Assembly: GCA_018432235.1 (NCBI GenBank)
Contig: JAHDLO010000002.1
Coordinates: 1 to 46,821, forward strand
DNA length: 46,821 nucleotides
Source: Clostridiaceae bacterium
Lineage (GTDB): Bacteria; Bacillota; Clostridia; Peptostreptococcales; Natronincolaceae
Direction: 5' to 3'
Position numbers and translations under genes: made by a program. This document shows positions 26,031 to 35,110 of this stretch, one piece after another. The notes under the pieces were generated by a model that worked only from the letters and a program-made list of their open reading frames with translations, ran no database searches and had not been told where the DNA came from. Within the stretch, counting starts at the first letter, position 1. The number at the start of each line of letters is the position of its first letter.

Positions 26031-26304
26031 TCAATCCTCTAAATATAATTTAGCAATTCCCTCAAAGGCCTTCTTTGGCTCCCAATAGCCCGCTTCATAG
26101 TTAAACTCCCTTGCGAAGGATTTAACTATGGCGTAGCACTATCCGTTGAATATCACTACCATATATTTGCATCGAATTACAATGCAGCTCATTGACTATC
26201 AGCTTCACCTCTCGAAGCATCTGCTCCTCACCCCATATAGGCCTTGATAAATAGCCAGGTGCATAATTCGTACCTGTATCATAGCTTATGCCTTTGTATT
26301 TCAT
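26031..26304 (-). pseudogene. Remnant of a TIM-barrel/glycosidase-like gene with a large internal deletion
   Basis: The first ~60 residues (start at 26304) begin M-K-Y-K-G-I-S-Y-D-T-G-T and go on with L-S-R-P-I-W-G-E-E and N-E-L-H-C-N-S-M-Q-I-Y-G-S-D. They resemble the start of ~370-residue TIM-barrel proteins found in Firmicutes and actinobacteria. That frame stops at 26122. A second frame then encodes S-F-A-R-E-F-N-Y-E-A-G-Y-W-E-P-K-K-A-F-E, which looks like the normal C-terminus of the same kind of protein and ends at 26031. The middle of the gene is missing, and the two ends are in different frames. A palindrome marks the junction (26096-26130). Confidence 0.6.
26096..26130. repeat. Palindrome at the deletion junction
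   Basis: CATAGTTAAA (26096-26105) and TTTAACTATG (26121-26130) are perfect inverted repeats. The inner bases also pair in part. It lies where the two gene fragments meet. Confidence 0.6.
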
Positions 26305-26347
26305 ATCTATTGCTGACCTCCCTCGCCATTTCATCTATCTTTGCTAA

Positions 26348-26953
26348 CTATCTTTTCCAATACTGAATGGCCAGCTGAGTACGGTCCCTCATTTCCAGCT
26401 TATCTAAGATAACGGACAATGTATTCCTTACTGTCCCCTCGCTGATATACAGTTGTTGGGCAATTTCCTTATTAGAGAGCCCCTCCGCCACCAATCGGGC
26501 GATATCCATCTCCCTCGGGGTCAGGTCTATAAATTTATCTGTATTTGGCTGCTGAAGCAGCTTATTTAACACATCCGGGTCCAAAACCGACACCCCTGAG
26601 TATAGGGACCTAATCTGTTGGGCCATACCAGACACCTCAGTGGATTTAATCAAATAGCCCTCTGCCCCTGCAAGGATGGCTAATCTGATGTTCTTTTCAT
26701 CCTGAAAGGTGGTTAGCATCATAATTCTTACCTCCGGCCAGCTACGCTTTATCTCTCTTGCGGCCTGTATGCCGTCCATTTCAGGCATCTGTATATCCAT
26801 CAGCACCACATCCGGCGTCTCTCTATGGCAGCATTCTATAGCCTCCAATCCATTATAGGCGGTAGCCACAACCGTCATATCCTTTTCTCGTGAAAGCAGC
26901 ACCTTAAGACTTTGGCATACCAGCATATCATCATCTACAATTAATAGCCTCAC
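26348..26953 (-). CDS. NarL/LuxR-family response regulator
   Basis: A 201-residue regulator. The receiver domain (1-120) has the acidic triad D7-D8-D9 and the phospho-acceptor D53 in V-L-M-D-I-Q-M-P. The C-terminal LuxR helix-turn-helix (about 140-200) reads L-T-P-R-E-M-D-I-A-R-L-V-A-E-G-L-S-N-K-E-I-A. It starts with GTG, overlapping the last base of the kinase stop. It is the last gene of the ABC/two-component operon and probably controls it. Confidence 0.93.
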   Translation of the reverse strand: MRLLIVDDDMLVCQSLKVLLSREKDMTVVATAYNGLEAIECCHRETPDVVLMDIQMPEMDGIQAAREIKRSWPEVRIMMLTTFQDEKNIRLAILAGAEGYLIKSTEVSGMAQQIRSLYSGVSVLDPDVLNKLLQQPNTDKFIDLTPREMDIARLVAEGLSNKEIAQQLYISEGTVRNTLSVILDKLEMRDRTQLAIQYWKR

Positions 26954-28062
26954 TAAATTTTACCTCCTAAAGCATCCTCTATAGGTAATACACAAATCAA
27001 TTGAAAGCCCTCCTTTGCATCCACCGACAGGCTGCCCCCCGCTGCCCTTGCCCTGAGGCGAAGATTCCTTAGCCCTATGCCGTCCTTCATAAGCTTAGAA
27101 GCCACGCCATCATTATAGATGCTTAGTCTCACGATATTGGGATTAACGTCCAGCTTTATTTCAACCTCGGTTGCCCTTGAGTGACGAGCTACATTTGTTA
27201 AGGCCTCCTTTAAGCAAGGCTCTAAAATACGCCATGAATGAGCAGGCACCCTTAGGGTATCACCGTATATCATCAGCTTAATAGGACAGGCAGTAAAGCC
27301 ATCACATATTTCCTTTAATCGGTCTACACCTAAGGGTATATTGGGCCGCATATTATGCACAGTCTCCCTCAGCTGCCCAGCGCTATTATTAAGACGCTGC
27401 TGGGCTTGATGAAATATCTCCTGCGCCAGTGGGTCCTGTTCCCGCCATAGCTGTTCAAAGGCCTGAAGGGCCAGGACAGCAGCAGTTATTTCATGACCAA
27501 CATCATCATGCAAATCCTGGGCTATGCGATTTCTCTCCGTCAGCTCTGCATTACGGCTGGCCAAGGCCCCTGCTGCCATAAGCTCCCATTTCAAGTCCTC
27601 CAATTCATACAGGCTTCTTCTTTGCTGATCAGATTGCATTAGGTACATTTTAAGCTGTAGGGACCAATGCCTTAGCATCAAGGAAAGCAAAATTGCCTGT
27701 ATATAAACAACAGCTAAAGGCATCGATAGCTTCGAGAAGACTAATAAATAGATGGCGATAGGCGCCGAAAGAAGAATATTCCCCCGTAGCCCTATGTCAA
27801 ACAATGGGAAGGCTAAGCCATAGGCTGCATTAGGCCAAAATGGCATACAAAAAAAGCAAGCCAACGCATCAAAAATAGCCCACCAGCCCGCCAAATTAAA
27901 TCTCCAGCGGGCTATGGCCATTATTGTTAAAAACACCAACAGAATAGCGCCTTGATCCATTCCCTTATCCTGCAGCCAGAGCAGGGTCAAAAACACTAGT
28001 CCCAGTATTCTGCATATTATAATATATATTCTTGGCTCCAATAAAACCGTTTGTTGTTTCAT
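26953..28062 (-). CDS. Sensor histidine kinase (HisKA_3, DesK/LiaS-like)
   Basis: A 369-residue membrane kinase. Residues about 10-140 hold five to six membrane helices and no large external domain. The dimerisation and phosphoacceptor site is H185 in Q-D-L-H-D-D-V-G-H. The ATPase domain shows N-V-A-R-H-S-R-A and G-I-G-L-R-N-L-R-L-R-A. An AGGAGGA site precedes the ATG. Kinases of this form often sense membrane stress or a transporter state. The neighbouring ABC genes suggest that it regulates or monitors that exporter. Confidence 0.92.
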   Translation of the reverse strand: MKQQTVLLEPRIYIIICRILGLVFLTLLWLQDKGMDQGAILLVFLTIMAIARWRFNLAGWWAIFDALACFFCMPFWPNAAYGLAFPLFDIGLRGNILLSAPIAIYLLVFSKLSMPLAVVYIQAILLSLMLRHWSLQLKMYLMQSDQQRRSLYELEDLKWELMAAGALASRNAELTERNRIAQDLHDDVGHEITAAVLALQAFEQLWREQDPLAQEIFHQAQQRLNNSAGQLRETVHNMRPNIPLGVDRLKEICDGFTACPIKLMIYGDTLRVPAHSWRILEPCLKEALTNVARHSRATEVEIKLDVNPNIVRLSIYNDGVASKLMKDGIGLRNLRLRARAAGGSLSVDAKEGFQLICVLPIEDALGGKI

Positions 28063-28098
28063 GGGATATTCCTCCTGCTGCCTTTAAGCTTCAGTAAC

Positions 28099-28785
28099 CT
28101 AAAACAATCTTTTCCTGCTGCCCAAAAATATAAAGCCAATACTAAAAAGCAGCATCATAGCAATTGGCATAATCAGCTGGGATATTGTCGCCCCACCCGC
28201 CAGTCTTAAGATGGCCTCTGCCAACCAATAGGTGGGTAGCAAAAGGGCAGTACGTTGTAACAGCAATGGCATGGCCTGTATCGGCCACATCATTCCCCCC
28301 AGCATTGCCATTAACATTGCTAAACCCGTTAAAACACTAAAGGCTGCCTCTTTATTGTCGAATAAGGAAAACCAGGCCAGTGAAAAGCTGATGGCCAGCA
28401 TACCAAAGAAGGTATATAGCACTAGGAGAATACCTGGATTGATCAATACCTCCCCATGCACCAAAACACCACCTAGGACAAACAGAAGATTAATCATAAG
28501 CATAATCAATGAATAGGCCAGCGTGTTTTGAAAAAGATATTGAAAATGCGATATAGGGGCAGCACCGATTCTAAGCAGAGTTTTATTTGAACGATCCTCC
28601 AGAATAATACCCGATAGCCTTGCAGCAAGGAATAGCTGTATAATCCCGTAGTACTGAAAGCCCCCCGGCAGAGGATGCCATTCTCCCAACGGTAAAAAAA
28701 TTGCTGCTAATGGAATGATGCTGATAAATGCAATATTAGCTACCCCTTTGAAAAATCGCTTAAATACAAAGCTGAAAACTGTCAT
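28099..28785 (-). CDS. ABC-2 type exporter permease (second)
   Basis: A 228-residue membrane protein with about six helices, ending in the arginine-rich tail common to ABC-2 permeases. ATGA overlap with the upstream permease indicates coupling. With the first permease it would form a heterodimeric channel. The substrate is unknown; context suggests a peptide antibiotic or a lipid. Confidence 0.82.
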   Translation of the reverse strand: MTVFSFVFKRFFKGVANIAFISIIPLAAIFLPLGEWHPLPGGFQYYGIIQLFLAARLSGIILEDRSNKTLLRIGAAPISHFQYLFQNTLAYSLIMLMINLLFVLGGVLVHGEVLINPGILLVLYTFFGMLAISFSLAWFSLFDNKEAAFSVLTGLAMLMAMLGGMMWPIQAMPLLLQRTALLLPTYWLAEAILRLAGGATISQLIMPIAMMLLFSIGFIFLGSRKRLF

Positions 28786-29513
28786 GCCAGCTTCCTCCTC
28801 CCTAAATAGGTCGCCACTACGGCTAGCACTACAGACGAGGATAATAGTATTGCCGTACTTATAAAGGCCTTGTCTAAGCCTTCGCCCTTAATAATAGCAT
28901 ATACCATATTTTGACCCAGCGACAGGGGATTACCATAGCTTGTAAGGAAGATGAAGGGCTGAACCCTTGGCATAGGAAACCATACTCCTGACAGGCCCAT
29001 AGATACTAAAGCATAACAGGTGCCTAATCCCTCCGCCACCTTGTAGTTTTTCACCAAGAGAATAATGATTAAATAGATCAGCTGCGTAAATACTGAAATT
29101 GCCATCAGCAGTAGTAAAATCAGCCCCCAGCTGCCCCAATAGACGCCATATACATACTGTGTGAATATGACCATGACAAAGCCCTGAAGGGCGCTGAATA
29201 GGGTACAGGAAAAAAATACCGAAAGGGCAAAAAGATTTGGTGGATACGGCAATGAGCGCATTTTCCACTTTCTTTGACTGAAGAAATCTACTTTAATAAA
29301 ATCCATGGTGTAAAAACCACCGTATAGCTGAAATGCCAGTATCATCGTGATAGCAATCGTGTCCATAACAGGAATTCCCGAAGGATTCACTGCATTTCCG
29401 GCAATCAAGCCCAAAACCGTTATTAAAGCCAAAGGTGTCAGCATTAGAATGATCAAGGCCAAATAACCCCGTAGCATTCTCCTTAGCATATAATAGCTTA
29501 GTCTAAATACCAT
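28782..29513 (-). CDS. ABC-2 type exporter permease (first)
   Basis: A 243-residue membrane protein with about six helices (including 12-35, 52-70, 95-120, 130-160 and 220-240). I place the start at 29513, where GGGGAGG lies nine bases upstream, one base after the ATPase stop. An in-frame ATG at 29531 would overlap the ATPase gene and lacks such a site. Confidence 0.8.
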   Translation of the reverse strand: MVFRLSYYMLRRMLRGYLALIILMLTPLALITVLGLIAGNAVNPSGIPVMDTIAITMILAFQLYGGFYTMDFIKVDFFSQRKWKMRSLPYPPNLFALSVFFSCTLFSALQGFVMVIFTQYVYGVYWGSWGLILLLLMAISVFTQLIYLIIILLVKNYKVAEGLGTCYALVSMGLSGVWFPMPRVQPFIFLTSYGNPLSLGQNMVYAIIKGEGLDKAFISTAILLSSSVVLAVVATYLGRRKLA

Positions 29514-29514
29514 A

Positions 29515-30459
29515 CTATTCAGCCTCCCCATCTCTTAGTCTTTTACCTGTAAGGGTTAAAAAAACATCCTCGAGAGTAGGTTTTTCTGCATTAATGGAGC
29601 GGACGCCCCCAGCTTCTCTGGCTATGGCTAACACTCTATCCAAATTCCCCGCACCTACCTGAGAGATAATCTGCAGCTCATTTCCCTTTTGAATTACCTG
29701 CTTAATGCCATTTAGCTTCTTCAGCCTTGATATGAGCTCCCCACTAACCTCTGCCACCTCCAGTGAAATTTTTTCCTCATGCTGAATTCTCTCCACCAGT
29801 TCCCTTATAGTGCCTTCTGCAATGACATGACCCTGATCCATAATGACTACTCTTGAGGCTATGCTCTGTACCTCCTCCATATAGTGGGTGGTGTAAAGAA
29901 TCGTCGTTCCCTGCCGATTTAGCTCCCTTACGGTTTCAAGTATATGGTTTCTGGATTGAGGATCTATGCCCACCGTAGGCTCATCCATAATTAAAAGCTT
30001 AGGTCTATGAACAAGAGCGCAGGCAATGTTCAGACGCCTCAGCATACCGCCGGAAAATTTTGCTGGTAGCTTATTGGCATATTCTGAAAGGCCTACAAAG
30101 CTTAGGGTTTCAGCCACTCGCTCCTTAAGGACCTGACCCTTTAGTCCATATATTCCTCCAAAGAACTCTAGATTTTCTCTAGCCGTCAAATCCTCATATA
30201 TTGAAATATCTTGAGTCACAAGCCCCAGCTGTCTTTTAATATCCAATGAATTACCCTTATGGGATGTGCCAAAGACCTGTATATCTCCAGCATCAATCTT
30301 TATTAGGCCTATTAAGGCATGAATGAGGGTGGTCTTTCCGGCACCATTTGGCCCTAAAAGCCCTAATATCTCCCCCTCTACCATGTCTAAATCAACATAA
30401 TCCAGCACCAGCTGATTACCGTAGCGTTTTACGATATCCTTCATATGAACAATTGTCAT
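29515..30459 (-). CDS. ABC exporter ATP-binding protein
   Basis: A 314-residue ATPase of the DrrA/NatA type. Walker A is G-P-N-G-A-G-K-T-T, the signature is F-S-G-G-M-L-R-R-L-N, and Walker B is L-L-I-M-D-E-P-T-V-G-I-D-P. The C-terminal ~80 residues are the extension typical of DrrA-like proteins. A GGAGGAGAAAAAAG site precedes the ATG. First gene of a five-gene operon: ATPase, two permeases, kinase, regulator. This layout matches bacterial self-resistance and envelope-stress exporters. Confidence 0.9.
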   Translation of the reverse strand: MTIVHMKDIVKRYGNQLVLDYVDLDMVEGEILGLLGPNGAGKTTLIHALIGLIKIDAGDIQVFGTSHKGNSLDIKRQLGLVTQDISIYEDLTARENLEFFGGIYGLKGQVLKERVAETLSFVGLSEYANKLPAKFSGGMLRRLNIACALVHRPKLLIMDEPTVGIDPQSRNHILETVRELNRQGTTILYTTHYMEEVQSIASRVVIMDQGHVIAEGTIRELVERIQHEEKISLEVAEVSGELISRLKKLNGIKQVIQKGNELQIISQVGAGNLDRVLAIAREAGGVRSINAEKPTLEDVFLTLTGKRLRDGEAE

Positions 30460-30884
30460 CTTTTTTCTCCTCCCTGCTGTTATATTTTAATATTATCTTA
30501 GCAGGGAAAAGCTATGCCTTGTAGTTACAAATGTCATTATTTTTAACATTAGAGAAAAAGCAGCTGACACAGGGGGACACAGGGGGACGGTTCTCTTGTG
30601 TTCTTGCTCTATATTAAATACTTCTTACTAATACAAAGCTGACCCTAATCTTTATATCTGCATTATTGATATTCCTCAATCCTTCAACTTTTTATTATTT
30701 GTAGCACTCTCTACTGGGCATAAAAATCACCCCCGCTTTTGCATGGCTTTGGCTAGGAGTGATTACAACACACAAGAACCGTCCCCCTGTGTTCTCATAT
30801 TTTAAAGTATACCTCTTTCGTTTATCGCTAATCCTTTTTAACCTAGATTTTTATTCACCATAAATAATCGTCGATCCTTTTCCT
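30460..30884. other. Intergenic region dominated by the miniature RAYT element
   Basis: A 425-bp gap between the ABC operon and the YgjP-type gene. Most of it (30565-30794) is the miniature element; the rest is AT-rich and shows no gene. Confidence 0.6.
30565..30794. mobile_element. Non-autonomous miniature derivative of the RAYT element
   Basis: About 230 bp bounded by inverted REP-like ends: ACACAGGGGGACGGTTCTC on the left, and AGAACCGTCCCCCTGTGTT on the right (30775-30793). The left ~85 bp match the 3' end of the transposase element at 31463-31550 (AAATACTTCT, CAAAGCT, TAATCTTTMTATCTGC, GATATTCC). The right ~65 bp match its 5' end (GGCATAAAAATCACCCCC). The transposase coding region between them is lost. 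The element is most simply an internal deletion product mobilised in trans. Confidence 0.75.
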
Positions 30885-31367
30885 TTATAAATCCCTAGTT
30901 TTCTCTGTACCTAATATTTTCATTGCTTCTTTATATTGGGGATATATTTTGCCCACTAGGCGCCAAAAGGATCTATCATGGTTCATATGCACCAAATGGC
31001 ATAGCTCATGGACAACAACATAATCCATTGCCTCAAGTGGAAGCATTATAAGCCTCCAGTTGAAGGTGAGGGCTTTGTTACTGCTGCAGCTTCCCCACTT
31101 GCTTTGATGATCCTCTATCGTAAAGCCCTTATACTTAACCTTTATCTGAGGCTGATAAAATTTAAGCCTCTCATCGATCATTCTTTTACATGCCTTTGTA
31201 TAGAAGGCCTGTACTGCTTTAGAAATATCAAGTTCTCCCGCCTCAGGGCTTATACAAAGAAATGCACTACCATCAAATTCTATTGTTAGCCTTTTTGCTG
31301 CATTATCTATTTTACTCTTGAGTGGATAGGTCTTTCCTAAATAATATAAATAGCTTTCCTTTTCCAT
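30885..31367 (-). CDS. YgjP-like (DUF45) zinc metallopeptidase
   Basis: A 160-residue short member of the YgjP/M48-like family. The zinc motif is H120-E-L-C-H124 with H130 in H-M-N-H-D-R-S-F-W as third ligand. The conserved W-G-S-C-S motif is at 91-95. The function of the family is unclear; some members are linked to restriction-modification loci, but none is present here. AAGGGG precedes the ATG. It lies between the miniature element and the full RAYT element. Confidence 0.88.
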   Translation of the reverse strand: MEKESYLYYLGKTYPLKSKIDNAAKRLTIEFDGSAFLCISPEAGELDISKAVQAFYTKACKRMIDERLKFYQPQIKVKYKGFTIEDHQSKWGSCSSNKALTFNWRLIMLPLEAMDYVVVHELCHLVHMNHDRSFWRLVGKIYPQYKEAMKILGTEKTRDL

Positions 31368-31402
31368 AGCTGTAACCCCTTACACTTTTTTTGACATAAA
31401 GC

Positions 31403-31437
31403 AACACCTCAAATCTATGCATTAGGATTGAGGTGTT
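31403..31437. repeat. Hairpin next to the RAYT element
   Basis: AACACCTCAATCC-type arms of about 12-13 bp (31403-31415 and 31426-31437, one mismatch) touch the left end of the RAYT element. It could serve as a terminator for the transposase gene, though the T tail is weak, or be the target structure of insertion. Confidence 0.5.
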
Positions 31438-31438
31438 A

Positions 31439-32316
31439 GAACACAAGGGGACGGTTCTCTTGTGCTCTACTAAATACTTCTAATTATTCCAAAGCTAACC
31501 CCTGTTAATCTTTCTATCTGCCTTATGGATATTCCCCTATTCTTTAACGTCTTAATAATATCATCTCTTTTAGACTTATCTAAATTCTGTATTTCTATAA
31601 TCCTCTCAAACCCAGCAACCTCAGCTATGATTGCTGCTGCTTCTACGTCACTAGGGCTTAACAGATCCCCGTAATCTAGACAATTGTCATTATTGGTCTC
31701 CTGGTTAAAACGCTTAAATAATTGCAGTGCCTTTTTTTCTTCGTTTGCAAAATAGCTAAGTACAAGCCTTGTATTACATAGCCTATTGCTGTTTATATAT
31801 TCATTGTAGCTGCTCCAGGCATAATTTCCTATATCCTTCACAATGCCTGCTTTTATGGGATTCTGATGTATATATCTAAGCACGGTTAAAAGGTATTTAT
31901 CATCCTCTACTGCTTCACTTTTATATCTGTCTTGAAAAAGATGTCCAGTTCTTCTATATTTCCTGTTGTACCAATGCACATAGCTTGCGCCTATTCTTCT
32001 GAATATTAATCCTAAATCCTCACTGCCTTCCTTAATCAGCAAATGTATGTGATTGCTCATTAAGCAATAGGCATATAATTCAAACCCACATACTTCCTTA
32101 TAGTTTTCTAGTGTCAGAATCAGCTTCTCATAATCCTCATTTCCCACAAATATGGTTTGTCCATTTATTCCCCTTAGCATCACATGATATATGCCTGTGC
32201 TGGATTTTTCCCTAGCTTTCCTTGGCATAAAAATCACCCCCAGCTTTAGCATAGCATATACCGGGAGTGATAACAACACAGAAGAACCGTCCCCCTGTGT
32301 TAGTCCCCCTGTGTTA
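31439..32316. mobile_element. REP-associated tyrosine transposase (RAYT) element
   Basis: About 880 bp with inverted REP-like ends: ACACAAGGGGACGGTTCTC at 31441-31459, and AGAACCGTCCCCCTGTGTT at 32283-32301, followed by a second partial CCCCCTGTGTT. It encloses one transposase gene. The right end lies 8 bp from the wbpE-like stop codon, so it inserted between genes without damage. Confidence 0.8.
31470..32228 (-). CDS. IS200-like REP-associated tyrosine transposase
   Basis: A 252-residue Y1-HUH single-strand DNA transposase. The HUH metal motif is H60-I-H62 in M-S-N-H-I-H-L-L-I, and the catalytic tyrosine is probably within S-Y-V-H-W-Y-N-R-K-Y (82-91). The following R-T-G-H-L-F-Q-D-R-Y-K-S is typical of the RAYT branch. 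The C-terminus ends in a helix-turn-helix (I-S-I-R-Q-I-E-R-L-T-G-V). I place the start at 32228 after GGGGGTGAT. The frame appears intact, so it may be active and mobilise the nearby miniature copy. Confidence 0.92.
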   Translation of the reverse strand: MPRKAREKSSTGIYHVMLRGINGQTIFVGNEDYEKLILTLENYKEVCGFELYAYCLMSNHIHLLIKEGSEDLGLIFRRIGASYVHWYNRKYRRTGHLFQDRYKSEAVEDDKYLLTVLRYIHQNPIKAGIVKDIGNYAWSSYNEYINSNRLCNTRLVLSYFANEEKKALQLFKRFNQETNNDNCLDYGDLLSPSDVEAAAIIAEVAGFERIIEIQNLDKSKRDDIIKTLKNRGISIRQIERLTGVSFGIIRSI

Positions 32317-32323
32317 TTCCGTG

Positions 32324-33436
32324 TTATATTTCATTGCAGATGAAATCCACCTCTGTCTTACTTAAATATGGATGCATCGGCAATGATAGCACCGTATTAC
32401 ATAGTTCGTTTGTTATTCTAAAATCTTCTTCATAAAAGGCCTGTTGACTAAAGGCCCCCTGTCTATGCATAGGCTTTTGATAATAGATCATGCTGGGAAT
32501 GCCCTTTTCTTTAAGCTTACTTTGAAGCTGGTCTCTTTCTCTTCTGTCCTTTAACCTTATGGTGTACTGGGCAAAGCTTGATTTGTAGTCCTCTGGAATT
32601 AATGGAATCTTAACCCTTCCCTTTAGTCCCTCATTATACCAGCCATATATTCTGTTGACATCCTCCAGCTCATGCTTTTCAAATATACTCAGCTTTACCA
32701 GCAATACTGCCGCTTGAATCGTATCCAGTCTGGAATTTATCCCAATCCTGATATTGTCGTATTTATTTCCTCCCTTTCCATGAACCTTGTAAGAGCCTAG
32801 GAGCTCTGCTAAGCTGTCGTCGTTTGTGAATATAGCACCCCCATCACCATAGCAGCCCAGCGGCTTTGCAGGGAAAAATGAAGTGGTGGCGGCATCCCCA
32901 AAGCTACAGGCTCTTCTTCCCTTTATGCTGCCACCAAAGCCCTGTGCAGCATCCTCCAATACTAAAAGCCCATATTTCTTTGCTATTCTTTCTATAGCAA
33001 TATGGTCTGCGGGAAGCCCGAATAGATCTACGGGAATAATTGCCCTTGGCTTTAGCTTTCCTTCCATCAGGGTTTTTCTTATGGTCTCCTCCAGCTTTTC
33101 CGTGTCGATATTAAAGGTATCTGGTCTCACATCTACAAATATTGGCGTTGCCGCTCTAAAGGCCACTACCTCACCAGTTGAGAAAAATGTAAAGTCCGGT
33201 ACAAATACCGCATCCCCCTCTTCAATGTGCCATGCCATCATCAGCAGCGTCATAGCCTCGGTACCATTTGCACAGGAGATGCAATGTTTGACGCCTACAT
33301 ATTCCGCCAGCCTTTTCTCCAGTATACCTACCTCTTCTCCGCCAATAAAGTCAGCTTTATTCAGAGCACCTTGTATCGCAGCATCTATTTCATTTTTATA
33401 TTTTACATATTGTGCCTTTAAATCTCTAAATTCCAT
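32324..33436 (-). CDS. wbpE: DegT/DnrJ/EryC1-type aminotransferase, WbpE-like
   Basis: A 370-residue PLP-dependent sugar aminotransferase. The PLP lysine is about K191 in F-F-P-A-K-P-L-G-C-Y-G-D-G-G-A; the preceding E-D-A-A-Q-G-F-G-G motif is standard. With the dehydrogenase, oxidoreductase and acetyltransferase upstream it fits WbpE, which aminates UDP-3-keto-GlcNAcA using glutamate. The gene lies last in the four-gene group and ends 8 bp before the RAYT element. The symbol is assigned from context; the substrate is not proven. Confidence 0.85.
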   Translation of the reverse strand: MEFRDLKAQYVKYKNEIDAAIQGALNKADFIGGEEVGILEKRLAEYVGVKHCISCANGTEAMTLLMMAWHIEEGDAVFVPDFTFFSTGEVVAFRAATPIFVDVRPDTFNIDTEKLEETIRKTLMEGKLKPRAIIPVDLFGLPADHIAIERIAKKYGLLVLEDAAQGFGGSIKGRRACSFGDAATTSFFPAKPLGCYGDGGAIFTNDDSLAELLGSYKVHGKGGNKYDNIRIGINSRLDTIQAAVLLVKLSIFEKHELEDVNRIYGWYNEGLKGRVKIPLIPEDYKSSFAQYTIRLKDRRERDQLQSKLKEKGIPSMIYYQKPMHRQGAFSQQAFYEEDFRITNELCNTVLSLPMHPYLSKTEVDFICNEI

Positions 33437-33457
33437 CCCTTCGACCTCCCCTCTTTA

Positions 33458-34018
33458 CTATATCTCTCGAAGGACTTGATTTTCTAGCTGGTATTCCCGT
33501 CTACAAGACCTGCAAGCAAGGCCCTCCTTCAGAGGTTCCCCGCATTTACATACCCAGCCGATTTGCCTGGCGGGAACTCCTGCCATCAAGGCATAATCCG
33601 GCACATTCTTGGTTACCACAGCACCTGAAGCGATCATTGCCCATTTTCCAATTGTGTTTCCGCATACTATTGTGGCATTGGCACCTATAGACGCCCCATA
33701 TTTAACCAAGGTTTTTTTATAGCCCTCAGGCCCTTTAGGATATTTGCTTCTTGGGGTCAGGTCGTTTGTAAATACCATCGAGGGACCACAAAACACAAAG
33801 TCCTCTATCTCAACACCTTCATAAACAGATACATTGTTTTGGATTTTCACGCCATTTCCTATTCTTACATTGTTTCCTATATTTACATTCTGTCCTAGAG
33901 AGCAGTTTTTACCTATTGCAGCCCCTTTGTGTATGTGGCAGAAATGCCATATTTTTGTCCCTGTTCCGACTTCTACATTTTCATCGACATAGCTGCTTTC
34001 ATGCACATAGTAGCTCAT
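33458..34018 (-). CDS. wbpD: Hexapeptide-repeat acetyltransferase, WbpD-like
   Basis: A 186-residue left-handed beta-helix acyltransferase. Hexapeptide repeats cover about residues 10-135 ([21 protein letters not shown]). It matches WbpD, which N-acetylates the 3-amino group to complete UDP-2,3-diacetamido-2,3-dideoxy-glucuronate. The C-terminus contains C-K-C-G and C-R-S-C (about 159-175), a possible zinc-binding tail also seen in relatives. ATGA overlap with the upstream oxidoreductase implies coupling. Confidence 0.87.
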   Translation of the reverse strand: MSYYVHESSYVDENVEVGTGTKIWHFCHIHKGAAIGKNCSLGQNVNIGNNVRIGNGVKIQNNVSVYEGVEIEDFVFCGPSMVFTNDLTPRSKYPKGPEGYKKTLVKYGASIGANATIVCGNTIGKWAMIASGAVVTKNVPDYALMAGVPARQIGWVCKCGEPLKEGLACRSCRREYQLENQVLREI

Positions 34019-35097
34019 CTGTCAAACCTCCCACTAAAATCCAATGTACTGCATTTTTCCAGCGGCAGCCTTACTGCTCTTCCCTCAGCAGCTGATTTAT
34101 AAATAGCTAAAACCAATTCCAACGCCCTTCTGCCATCCGCAGCGGTAACATAAGGCTCTCTATCATCAATTACAGCGGCAATCACATCTGCATATAGTGG
34201 TGTATGACCAAAACCATAGACATTGGGCGGATTTTCGAAATACCTCTCTTTAACCTCCTCAGGATTATCCTGTTTATCCACAAAGAGCCACTCCTCAATA
34301 AGATTTACTGATTTTCCTCCCGCCTTGATGGTGCCCTTTTCACCAAAGATATATAATGTCTCCTCCAGATTTTTAGGGTAAATATTTGTCGTACCCTCAA
34401 CTATACCATAGCTGCCGTTCTTAAACCTTATCACAGCTATTCCTAAATCCTCTGCCTCTATATAATCATGCATAAGCCTGTCGGTCATGCCAAAAACCTC
34501 TTCAATTTCATCCCCCATCATCCATCTCAAAAGGTCTATATTGTGAATGCACTGGTTCATCAAGGCACCGCCATCCTGCAGCCAGCTACCCCGCCAGGGG
34601 GCCTGATTATAATAATCAGCCCCTCTGTTCCATCTGATATGAGCTGTTCCGTATAGAAGCCTTCCAAAACGACCGTCCTCCATCGCCTCTCTGATTTTCT
34701 TTATTGATTTATTAAATCTATTCTGGTGACAGGCACTGACCTTTACATTTTTCTTTTTTGATCTTTTTATTATTTCATCTGCCTCCTGAAGGGATAGGGC
34801 TATGGGCTTTTCTATAATTAGATTTACTCCTCTATCTATGCAGTCCAATGCTATCTCACCATGTTTCCCGCTTTCGGTACAGATAGCTATTAGATCAATA
34901 TCTTCTTTTTCAAGCATTTCTTTATAATCAATATATAGTCTAACATCCTTATTCAAGCTGAAATTCTCTACAATATCAGTCATCTTTACTTTATCTAAAT
35001 CGCATAATGCTACTATTTCAAGCTTGTTTTCCAGTGCTGCGGCAATGTGATTGGGAGATATTCTTCCGCAGCCAATCAAGGCATACCTTAGGCTCAT
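34015..35097 (-). CDS. wbpB: Gfo/Idh/MocA-family oxidoreductase, WbpB-like
   Basis: A 360-residue NAD-dependent oxidoreductase. The Rossmann loop is G-C-G-R-I-S-P-N-H near 9-17, the E-K-P motif occurs in L-I-I-E-K-P-I-A near 93, and the conserved H-N-I-D-L-L-R segment near 185. WbpB oxidises C3 of UDP-GlcNAcA and works with WbpE, recycling NAD with 2-oxoglutarate. CCTCC-type site upstream of ATG (GAGGAGGGAC on the minus strand). It is 13 bp downstream of the dehydrogenase gene. Confidence 0.85.
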   Translation of the reverse strand: MSLRYALIGCGRISPNHIAAALENKLEIVALCDLDKVKMTDIVENFSLNKDVRLYIDYKEMLEKEDIDLIAICTESGKHGEIALDCIDRGVNLIIEKPIALSLQEADEIIKRSKKKNVKVSACHQNRFNKSIKKIREAMEDGRFGRLLYGTAHIRWNRGADYYNQAPWRGSWLQDGGALMNQCIHNIDLLRWMMGDEIEEVFGMTDRLMHDYIEAEDLGIAVIRFKNGSYGIVEGTTNIYPKNLEETLYIFGEKGTIKAGGKSVNLIEEWLFVDKQDNPEEVKERYFENPPNVYGFGHTPLYADVIAAVIDDREPYVTAADGRRALELVLAIYKSAAEGRAVRLPLEKCSTLDFSGRFDR

Positions 35098-35110
35098 AGC
35101 AGTCCCTCCT

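Noticed and set aside
28930..29268. Second coding frame of 112 residues
   Set aside because: It lies wholly inside the ABC permease gene on the same strand, in another frame, with no ribosome binding site; it is a shadow.
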